The notes below the pieces were generated by a model. The model was not told where the DNA came from, did no database searches, and was given only the letters and a program-made list of their open reading frames with translations. DNA of 32,154 nucleotides, from the IMG/VR virus record IMGVR_UViG_3300017917_000663, positions 1 to 32,154 of that record; one strand, given 5' to 3'. Below are positions 14,408 to 21,245 of this stretch, piece after piece. The stretch comes from a virus. Position 1 is the stretch's first letter, and each line of letters opens with the position of its first letter. The position numbers and the translations under genes are program-made.

Positions 14408-14851
14408 CTAAATAGTGACGGTTTGATAAGGACGGGTTTGGTTATAAGAGATGGCGCACCCGTTTTCACCATCTTCTGAAACTTCAATAATAACATCTCT
14501 ACCTGGATAGCGAGCTGCTATTTGTAAGTATATGTCATCTGCAATCATTTCACATGATTTGTAGTCTAACGCTAGTGTACCTTGATTGTACAAGTTTTCA
14601 AGCCAGCGTTTAAATTGAATAAATTCAATGTCTCTGTCGTTGTGGAACACATCGATAGCTACACGGAAATGAAAGATATGGCGATGAGGATGTGCTAAAA
14701 ATGACACATCATACTCATCACCTGTGGCCAAGGTTGGATCAGTGGCTGCCGCAGGATAGCGATGTATGCCTTCTCTAGTCCAGGTAACCCAAATTTGTCT
14801 TTTAGCCTGCTGTTTAATACGTTCTATCTGTTCACGTTCTGCTTGCGTCAT
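14408..14851 (-). CDS. QueD/PTPS-fold protein without the usual catalytic cysteine
   Basis: This 147-residue protein follows the QueD pattern. GIHRYPAA corresponds to the first zinc His (AAHRL in E. coli QueD). HPHRHIFHFRV corresponds to LHGHSFMV with the H-x-H ligands. HNDRDIEFIQFKRWL matches the WIIDFAELK strand-helix, SCEMIADDIY matches TSEVLAKWIW, and IEVSEDGENGCAISY matches VKETCTAGCIY with the substrate-binding Glu. The cysteine that E. coli QueD carries just before the H-x-H is absent. It may be a QueD variant, another PTPS-type enzyme, or inactive. It overlaps the 176-residue gene by ATGA and lies in the DpdA operon. Confidence 0.65.
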   Translation of the reverse strand: MTQAEREQIERIKQQAKRQIWVTWTREGIHRYPAAATDPTLATGDEYDVSFLAHPHRHIFHFRVAIDVFHNDRDIEFIQFKRWLENLYNQGTLALDYKSCEMIADDIYLQIAARYPGRDVIIEVSEDGENGCAISYNQTRPYQTVTI

Positions 14852-15378
14852 TGGATAATCTCATCTTTACCATATTGATCCCAATTGGTAAATGTATCGG
14901 AGGTTAATAAATTGTGTAGTCTATGACACCACACACCTGGATTAGTAGCCGCAAAGTCTACATCATCTATCTTAATTGTAGCATTGTAGCCTAGTTGTTG
15001 TAAATAGGGCAATTTAACCGAAATCTGTGGAATGAATCTACGCTTTTCGGTTAGGCCGCTTTCTAGTAAGCCTTCGGCGTCCTTGACATCTAAATCAAGC
15101 GTACACCAATAGTCTTGCTCTAAGCATACGTGTATCATGTTTTCCCAAGGACGCCACGTGTCTATATTATCAACAGCGCCACCTGCGTCAAAACTTTGGT
15201 TAGCGCCAAAGTAGATATGATCACAGTTGTGTAGCTGTGCTAGTTCTATTACATCATAGGGGTCATGTACTCCTACTACAAACAGTGTGCGCATGCCATA
15301 TGCCGGTGTATGTTCTATTTCTGTGCCTGTAAAGAATGTAATGTTTTCTTCAGTGCCTGATGTATAAGTTCGTTTCAT
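14848..15378 (-). CDS. Unknown 176-residue protein of the DpdA/QueD operon
   Basis: The protein reads as soluble alpha/beta: TFFTGTEIEHTPAYGMRTLFVVG, then YDVIELAQLHNCDHIYFGANQSF, WCTLDLDVKD, ISVKLPYLQQLGY and IKIDDVDFAATNPGVWCHRL. Repeated strand-turn-acidic elements (LDLDVKD, KIDDVDF) could bind metal. I recall very similar proteins in phages that also carry 7-deazaguanine genes but know no assigned function. It overlaps both neighbours by four bases (ATGA), so it is translated together with DpdA-like, the DUF465-like protein and QueD-like. That makes a role in the same pathway plausible. Confidence 0.65.
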   Translation of the reverse strand: MKRTYTSGTEENITFFTGTEIEHTPAYGMRTLFVVGVHDPYDVIELAQLHNCDHIYFGANQSFDAGGAVDNIDTWRPWENMIHVCLEQDYWCTLDLDVKDAEGLLESGLTEKRRFIPQISVKLPYLQQLGYNATIKIDDVDFAATNPGVWCHRLHNLLTSDTFTNWDQYGKDEIIQ

Positions 15379-15557
15379 AAGCCTAATTTAGTTCTAATGG
15401 ATTCAATTTCACGTTTGATCTGTAGTTTTTCCTGCTTCATTTTACCTAAATGTGCATCATCTAAGTAGTTAGTATACCCTCTACTGATGTTTTCGTCAAG
15501 TCTGCGATGAATTTGTTCAAGTTCATTTAGTTCATCTTCTAATGCTCTACGATCCAT
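15375..15557 (-). CDS. Small DUF465/YdcH-like coiled-coil protein
   Basis: This 60-residue protein starts at the ATG at 15557 (MDRRALEDEL), directly after the DpdA-like stop. The frame is open further upstream, but that would overlap DpdA by about 45 bases. The pattern of an N-terminal helix (LNELEQIHRRLDENI), a short loop with acidic residues and a second helix (LGKMKQEKLQIKREIESIR) matches the DUF465/YdcH family of short antiparallel coiled coils, whose function is poorly known. It overlaps the next gene by ATGA. Confidence 0.6.
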   Translation of the reverse strand: MDRRALEDELNELEQIHRRLDENISRGYTNYLDDAHLGKMKQEKLQIKREIESIRTKLGL

Positions 15558-15558
15558 G

Positions 15559-17127
15559 TCACTCTCCCAGTTGTGATTGTAAATTATCCAATGAGGATTC
15601 ATCAAATTCTACATCGTCCTCACTGTTACCATCGTCCTCGTTATTACCTACTACATCAAACAGCGCATTAAACATTGTATTGGCGTTCATGGTCTTTTTA
15701 CCTTTGAACCCACGAGTGCCTACAATTTCCATCCAGTAAGTACTGTAATACTCGATAATTTCTTCGGCAGCCGCACGTGTAGGTGCCGCAAAGATTGATT
15801 CAACAATATCTTTAAATTTAGCATAGTCGCCTGTACTACGTTGCATCATTGCCGGCTGTTCACCTGCGTCAAATCTACGATTAGCTTCTTGTACAGCATA
15901 GATATGTGTCCAAACATTATGACCCATTTGTATAGCATAACTGAAACTATCCCAGCTAGTTTTTCCTTCCTTACCAATCTTATTCAGGTCGCCGGGCTTG
16001 TATATACAAATATCTTTGATCTGTACACGTCGACTAATAGGACTTTCATCAAAGTGTTTAAAGTGTGCTATGTGATCTTGTCTAACAACATCGCCCCACA
16101 TACGTGTGTCGGTGGCATACTTCTTGTCATCAATACTAGGACTCATACGATAACACCACTTTTCATTGTTGGGTAAGTCAACGTGGTGATATACCTGTCC
16201 GTTAGCAGTGGCTAAGAATGGGCTAGCACAGTCAAATGATATTGTAAATGCTGGGTTGACATATTTTCTAACAGCACGTTGAAGCACAGTTAACAGCACT
16301 GCCCATTCTAGCTTACTTGTACCCAAGAAGTGCATCCAATCGTGAACACCTTCTTGTAGTAAATTGTCGTAACGTAGTGCTACCAAACGTTTAAGGACCA
16401 AGTGTACATCACACATGTTCTGACCACCCATAGCCCAACCGTCAAAGTGTGTGTCTGGATACACTGTTGGGTCACAGTAGACTTTCATAGTTTGATACCA
16501 TTCTTCTGCACTGGTATGGTTGTCGCCTTGTAGTACGTTTAAGAAACGAGCACCACCATTTTTCTTGCCTTTGCGGTTGTTCATAAAGTATTCGTTGTTG
16601 TACTTGGTAGCGTCTACTGCTTCTTGTAATGTTGAAATCTGACAGGCAGCACTGGCTTTCTTATCATGAATAACCCAAGTTGGAATATCTAAGATCATGC
16701 CATAGTCAGCAACACCATCTAACCATTTAAGAACTAGCTCACGTTTCTTTTGTGCTTTAGGGCAACCACTACCAGCACGCCAATCGCCTTCCCATAGACC
16801 TTTGGCAATCTGGAATCCACCCGAGTCACCTAACATAAATGTACCTGGTTCACGAGCACGTACCATATCTTCACTTGGGTCAACTTTGTTAAGATCCAAG
16901 TTAGCATGTCCGCCTGAATATAGACTCCAACGATATGTAAACAAACCTTTTTGACTGTTAAGCCAATTCATTTGTTCCATGTCTTGTATCTGCGCAGGCA
17001 TACGAGCAGGATCTACATAGTTACCTACACGTTGTTTACCTACAAAGGTTGCGTAAAATCCAGATATTGCTGGCAAAAACACAGCATAGTCATTTTGTTT
17101 TAGGGTTAAGTTATCTTGTTCAAGCAT
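15559..17127 (-). CDS. dpdA: DpdA-like DNA 7-deazaguanine transglycosylase (TGT fold)
   Basis: This 522-residue protein keeps the catalytic order of tRNA-guanine transglycosylases. GDSGGFQ has base-binding D101. MILDIP at about 144-149 has D147, and VLQGD at 198-202 has Q200. WAMGG is at 231-235. The nucleophile motif is SFDCASP, with D299 and a following ATANGQVYH like the ARNG segment of TGT. The C-x-C-x2-C zinc site of bacterial TGT is not visible. Phages use DpdA enzymes to swap guanine in DNA for preQ0 or derivatives, which blocks host restriction. The co-occurrence of FolE, QueE and QueD-like genes supports that over tRNA queuosine. The acidic tail is probably disordered. Confidence 0.82.
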   Translation of the reverse strand: MLEQDNLTLKQNDYAVFLPAISGFYATFVGKQRVGNYVDPARMPAQIQDMEQMNWLNSQKGLFTYRWSLYSGGHANLDLNKVDPSEDMVRAREPGTFMLGDSGGFQIAKGLWEGDWRAGSGCPKAQKKRELVLKWLDGVADYGMILDIPTWVIHDKKASAACQISTLQEAVDATKYNNEYFMNNRKGKKNGGARFLNVLQGDNHTSAEEWYQTMKVYCDPTVYPDTHFDGWAMGGQNMCDVHLVLKRLVALRYDNLLQEGVHDWMHFLGTSKLEWAVLLTVLQRAVRKYVNPAFTISFDCASPFLATANGQVYHHVDLPNNEKWCYRMSPSIDDKKYATDTRMWGDVVRQDHIAHFKHFDESPISRRVQIKDICIYKPGDLNKIGKEGKTSWDSFSYAIQMGHNVWTHIYAVQEANRRFDAGEQPAMMQRSTGDYAKFKDIVESIFAAPTRAAAEEIIEYYSTYWMEIVGTRGFKGKKTMNANTMFNALFDVVGNNEDDGNSEDDVEFDESSLDNLQSQLGE

Positions 17128-17455
17128 TATTTTCTTCTCTGGTCATTATATCCATAATTTGGAATTTTTCATAGGCATCTTTTAATCCGGGATGACGTTC
17201 CAATCGAGCCTTAAGATCTGCTTCTTCAGCCATTTTATTCTGCGCCCAACGGATAGCTTCTTCAGCAGGCGCGGTCAGACCCACTGTAGCAGTCTGACTA
17301 ATGCTGATCCAAGTACTACCGTCATAGACTTCCATTTGCTGAGTGGTAGTATTATAGCGCACTTGCCCAGCACTCTGACCATTACCGTAGATCTGCGGTG
17401 GATAGTAGCTAGAGATCTGAGTGAATGCTCCTGCCTGGCTTAGGTTCTTAATCAT
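17120..17455 (-). CDS. Small protein with virion-like N-terminus, unknown function
   Basis: This 111-residue protein has two parts. The N-terminal part (about 1-55) includes GQVRYNTTTQQMEVYDGSTW, a beta-hairpin pattern common in phage fibre and neck proteins. The C-terminal part (about 62-108) is helical and charged (EEAIRWAQNKMAEEADLKARLERHPG...). It overlaps the radical SAM gene upstream and the DpdA-like gene downstream. The location, among early or metabolic genes, fits poorly with a structural role, so the job is open. Confidence 0.6.
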   Translation of the reverse strand: MIKNLSQAGAFTQISSYYPPQIYGNGQSAGQVRYNTTTQQMEVYDGSTWISISQTATVGLTAPAEEAIRWAQNKMAEEADLKARLERHPGLKDAYEKFQIMDIMTREENNA

Positions 17456-18347
17456 CTTTATATTTTACCTTTATTGTGTGCGTTTGTCTAGGCGGCTCTT
17501 CACCAAAGCACATGTTACAATATTTTTCAGGTCCTGACTGCATGGTTAACCATTGAGCTATTGTTTCGTCCGCGGCACCTGCAGGTAAAGGCTGATAAGC
17601 AAGCCAAGGCTCCCATTGTTCACGATTAGGATAATTGTAACGTGCTAGTGTATCTTCTAACACTGCCATAGGCGGGCATTTGTACAGTGATCCTTCATAG
17701 AGTTGTATATACTCTTTGGCTTCGCAAAAGCCATGATGTTCTATGTGTTTAAAGTGATCGAACTCTCTGCCTGGGCGTAAAGTTGCACCGTGACCTAAAT
17801 AGTGGCTGACCCATCGTCTGGTATCATCGTTGGCAGTGCCATCTGTAATTCTGAAACTGCGCCAACCATCGTCGCTATTGAACACTCGTTCGGTGCTGTT
17901 AATTTCTGTGTAAGCACCGACTCCAGCTATGCTTTCTAATATTTTTATACCCTGATTTATTTTTTCTTGGTACCAGGATTCTTGACTGTGAACTGTTATA
18001 TTAAATTGTAAATTATAATTATGAATCAAATCGTATAACAGATTGTAGTCCACTGCGGATATTTTAATGCCATTGGTCTGCATGTTAATACCAATGCCGT
18101 GTTTACAAAATAGTGTCGACACTGTGCGAACCCAGTTGCTCCAGTCTGGGTGCATTAGTGGCTCGCCACCAAACACATGTACAGTTTTAGATTTAAGTTT
18201 ACTAGACCAGAATTCTAACCACGGGAGAGAAGCTGTCAAATCAACATGCCCTTTAACAAGATTGTGATTGCTAAATGTTAAACAACCACTACAGTTGAGT
18301 TGACAGCTTCGCGTGATTACAATGTCTAGTTTTTCAATTTCAAACAA
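17448..18347 (-). CDS. Radical SAM protein with C-terminal cysteine cluster
   Basis: This 299-residue protein has the radical SAM motif C15-QLN-C19-SG-C22 very near the N-terminus and VFGGEPLMHPD (about 58-68), the SAM-contacting GGEP. Near the C-terminus FCEAKEY, LYKCPP and YCNMCFG give extra cysteines, as in SPASM or twitch domains that hold auxiliary iron-sulfur clusters. Substrate is unknown. It starts at TTG 18347 immediately after the clamp stop (TAATTG); there is no ATG alternative. It lies between the sliding clamp and the DpdA operon and is transcribed with them, so it could act on the modified base, a peptide or a sugar. Confidence 0.82.
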   Translation of the reverse strand: MFEIEKLDIVITRSCQLNCSGCLTFSNHNLVKGHVDLTASLPWLEFWSSKLKSKTVHVFGGEPLMHPDWSNWVRTVSTLFCKHGIGINMQTNGIKISAVDYNLLYDLIHNYNLQFNITVHSQESWYQEKINQGIKILESIAGVGAYTEINSTERVFNSDDGWRSFRITDGTANDDTRRWVSHYLGHGATLRPGREFDHFKHIEHHGFCEAKEYIQLYEGSLYKCPPMAVLEDTLARYNYPNREQWEPWLAYQPLPAGAADETIAQWLTMQSGPEKYCNMCFGEEPPRQTHTIKVKYKDD

Positions 18348-19079
18348 TTACTTGCTTTGTGCTGGTAAGATATAGTTGTAAGTAGCAATACCTGTGTTAA
18401 CAGTAATCTGTGCGGCACCTTCGTCGCTGATACGGAATGTTTTATCGCCTGCTAGATTCAAAATACTAATAACTGCAGCAACCGGCCATGCCCAACCTTT
18501 ACTTAGTGTACCTGCTACTCCTGCTTGGAATACAAAATCACCTGCGTGACTACTGCGGTCACCAAAGAAGAATTTTAAATCACCGTTTTCAGTTTTAGCT
18601 GTAAATGTAGTTTCTTCACTGTTAGCACTAGCTTGGAATTTTAATCTTTGAATACTGGCAACACTTGGCTCAAATTCAACGTTCCAGTTTACACCACGGA
18701 ACTTAACTGTTTTTAATTTGTCAGCAACAATTTCTTGGCTCATAAAACGATAGTCGTTTTTAAAGTCGCCTGCAGCATTTTCAAAGTGAATACCTTCGGG
18801 AACTTCTACACCATCGCGTTCGCGTTTAGTTAAACTAATCTTAGCATTTTCTTTGTATTCTGGAATACCTAAGATAGTGTTTAGTTTGCTCAAGTTAGGC
18901 ATACCAAATGTACCAATAAAGTCTACCACAGGCGCATTTAGTTTTGCCTGTACAATAACACTGCGATCTTCTGCTAGTGCTTCAATGGCGGTTTCTTCTG
19001 CTGTGCCTGTAATCTTAACTAAGTCAATATTACCTAGACCATAAGTGTTCTTAACGATATCTAATAAGTGATCACGCAT
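18348..19079 (-). CDS. 45: DNA polymerase sliding clamp (T4 gp45-like)
   Basis: This 243-residue protein is close in length to T4 gp45 (228). By pattern it matches phage clamps of that family: KLNTILGIPEYKENAKISL, the central SQEIVADKLKTVKFRGVNWNVEFEPS, and ITVNTGIATYNYILPAQ at the C-terminus. It forms a trimeric ring that holds the polymerase on DNA and, in T4, also activates late transcription together with the late sigma factor. It has a good AGGAG ribosome site and probably its own promoter (19103-19131). The polymerase, its partner, is encoded one gene upstream. Confidence 0.85.
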   Translation of the reverse strand: MRDHLLDIVKNTYGLGNIDLVKITGTAEETAIEALAEDRSVIVQAKLNAPVVDFIGTFGMPNLSKLNTILGIPEYKENAKISLTKRERDGVEVPEGIHFENAAGDFKNDYRFMSQEIVADKLKTVKFRGVNWNVEFEPSVASIQRLKFQASANSEETTFTAKTENGDLKFFFGDRSSHAGDFVFQAGVAGTLSKGWAWPVAAVISILNLAGDKTFRISDEGAAQITVNTGIATYNYILPAQSK

Positions 19080-19102
19080 TTATTTCTCCTGTCTGATAGT
19101 TT

Positions 19103-19131
19103 AGTTTATATGATGTATTTAGAAAATTCAA
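19103..19131 (-). promoter_or_regulatory. Possible promoter for the clamp-DpdA unit
   Basis: TTGAAT (19131-19126) and TAAACT (19108-19103) are spaced by 17 bases on the minus strand, in the short gap before the clamp gene. TATAAA with a 15-base spacer is an alternative reading. Weaker than the other promoters of the window. Confidence 0.45.
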
Positions 19132-19145
19132 GTGTTTTGATAAAA

Positions 19146-21242
19146 TTATTCATGGTTAACAATGCCCAATACTGAGTGTTTTTTAATTGTGTGTAGTTCG
19201 CCCGGTTTTCGAATTTCTACCCAACTTACATATTCCTCGTGGTCTTGCAAGGAAATGACTTCAAAACCATGTTTACCGATTAACTCTAGTAGCAAACGTT
19301 TTGGCACATAGCTCATAAATCCAATGTCAACGTTGATAGCACAGTGATAGCGTTCGGCATTGTTGTAACTAAACATAGCAACACCACCCGGGCGTAGTAC
19401 CTGCATTAGGTCTCTGAGATAGAGATCGATAATATCTAAAGTAAAATAATTAAAAGTATTCCAACTAAAGGCAAAACCAATTTGGTTTACTGGCAATCTT
19501 GATAGATCTGCGGCAATATCAATATCATCGAACCAGTAGCAACATAGTCTACGTTGGAATTCTGGTGTGAATCGTTCTTTAACCATTTCAAAAAATTCGT
19601 AATTAGAGTCTACTAGGTACAAAGGTTCGCCGCCAACTAAGTGAGTGGTCCACTCACCGGTTCCTGGTCCTATTTCTAGAACAGGATATTCCCAACTTAC
19701 ATGTTTTGATATAGTTGAAATCACCAGCTCTCGAGTAGCATCAGTAATTTCCATTATACGGTTCAGCTCCCCGGGCACATCTGTACGAGATGTTGCCACA
19801 AAGCCACCAATTTTGTAACCGCGTTTATGATAATCTTTAGTTATATTATCTATATCGTCGTCTAGTTTTTTAATTAAACCGTTAATTTGATCTAAAGACT
19901 GACTGTAGCCTAAACGTATAGGATCGATAATAGTGTTAGGATCAAAGTCTTTGAAGTATAAATTCATTTCTTCGTTGACTAGTTCTAGGTTATCCTCAAG
20001 GGTATCTAACATAGTTTGTATTTGAGATACCTTTAGATTATTGATAAAGTTTTTTACACGAACTAAGTTGGACAAGGTCAGTGGTACATTTTTCTTATTA
20101 CGTAGTTCACTGAGATTTGTTAGTTTGATTTTTGGATCCATTAGCAGTGGATCGTTTAAAATTTGTAATAGTTCAGCATGATTTGGATGGTCGGGCATCC
20201 ACACAGCATGTTCAACAAAGGTATTAATACCAGTCTTGGGATCAGTCCAGCGACCCCAGTCAACTACCTTTTGAAATGATATTTCATCAAAGCCTAATTG
20301 TTTAGTTAACTCTACATATTTCAGTATGTCCTTGTAGTTGTTATTCTGTACTACAAAGTTGGCAACAATATCCATAGAACTGTAGTATTTTTGTTTCCAC
20401 TTGATAATATACTCACAGCTTTCAATTAGCTTGTCCCAATCACCGCCACGTCTTGTGATGGCATAGGTCTCAGGAGTACCTGCGTCAAAACTAATTTTAA
20501 AACGCATAACGTGATTGTGTACACCAGGCATGCGATCCCAATGACTTTTAACTAGTATGCCGTTGGTTACAATTTCAATTTCCACAGGATCATTTTTAGT
20601 TAATTTAAGATTTTCTAGGATATTTCTGTAGACATGGCTAGCAAATGGATCACCATCACCACTGAGCGTAAAGCGTAAGAAATGATGATGATTTTGAATC
20701 AGCTTAACAATATGATCACTGATACGCATGCGATGATCAAAGTCTTCGCCTTTGTTGTGAAATACCATGCCAGTGCGGCAACTAGGACAGGTTAAATTGC
20801 AACTTTCATCGATGGCAAACACAATCCAGTTAATAGTGTCAGGTCTGTGTGTAATATGACCTTCTAGATTATTTGATTTGATTAAATGACAGGTGTTATG
20901 ATCACAATACTTGTAAGATCCATCTAAGATACTGGCCTGTATTTCTCTAGCACGTGCGCTATGTGCAATTTCAGTTAAACTGTTAAAGTCCAGTATGTTG
21001 CCAACACTGATAGGCAACCATGCTTGACAAACACACATATAGCACTCGCCCTGACTGTCAATGGTTACTGTATTGAACGGATGATAGCAGTAACGATTTT
21101 CAATTTTTAAATCTTTGTCAAAGGTCATGCCACTGGTTTTAAAGCGATAGGCATGCGCACTGTTAACGTCGTTGGCAGTCAAAGGAGTCCGAGGCAGACT
21201 CATAATTTCTTGTTTGTTTACTAGTTTTATTGTGTTACTCAT
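19146..21242 (-). CDS. Radical SAM-methyltransferase fusion with N-terminal cysteine module
   Basis: This 698-residue protein has three parts. Residues 50-120 carry a cysteine module (C52, C67, C70, C72, C113, C118) around HPFNTVTIDSQGECYMCVC, like a SPASM-type auxiliary cluster domain but placed before the core. The radical SAM core has C148-NLT-C152-PS-C155 and SGDGDPF at about the GGEP position. A helical linker of about 120 residues, partly coiled coil, precedes a class I methyltransferase domain from about 515 to 698, with LEIGPGTGEWTTHL (motif I), LVDSN and VLRPGGVAMFSY. No known enzyme with this order comes to mind. It lies between the polymerase and the clamp, an odd place for a metabolic gene. 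Confidence 0.85.
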   Translation of the reverse strand: MSNTIKLVNKQEIMSLPRTPLTANDVNSAHAYRFKTSGMTFDKDLKIENRYCYHPFNTVTIDSQGECYMCVCQAWLPISVGNILDFNSLTEIAHSARAREIQASILDGSYKYCDHNTCHLIKSNNLEGHITHRPDTINWIVFAIDESCNLTCPSCRTGMVFHNKGEDFDHRMRISDHIVKLIQNHHHFLRFTLSGDGDPFASHVYRNILENLKLTKNDPVEIEIVTNGILVKSHWDRMPGVHNHVMRFKISFDAGTPETYAITRRGGDWDKLIESCEYIIKWKQKYYSSMDIVANFVVQNNNYKDILKYVELTKQLGFDEISFQKVVDWGRWTDPKTGINTFVEHAVWMPDHPNHAELLQILNDPLLMDPKIKLTNLSELRNKKNVPLTLSNLVRVKNFINNLKVSQIQTMLDTLEDNLELVNEEMNLYFKDFDPNTIIDPIRLGYSQSLDQINGLIKKLDDDIDNITKDYHKRGYKIGGFVATSRTDVPGELNRIMEITDATRELVISTISKHVSWEYPVLEIGPGTGEWTTHLVGGEPLYLVDSNYEFFEMVKERFTPEFQRRLCCYWFDDIDIAADLSRLPVNQIGFAFSWNTFNYFTLDIIDLYLRDLMQVLRPGGVAMFSYNNAERYHCAINVDIGFMSYVPKRLLLELIGKHGFEVISLQDHEEYVSWVEIRKPGELHTIKKHSVLGIVNHE

Positions 21243-21245
21243 ATT

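Noticed and set aside
15841-16176. Plus-strand open frame of 111 codons opposite the DpdA-like gene
   Set aside because: It is antisense to a clear enzyme, with no start signals or recognisable product.
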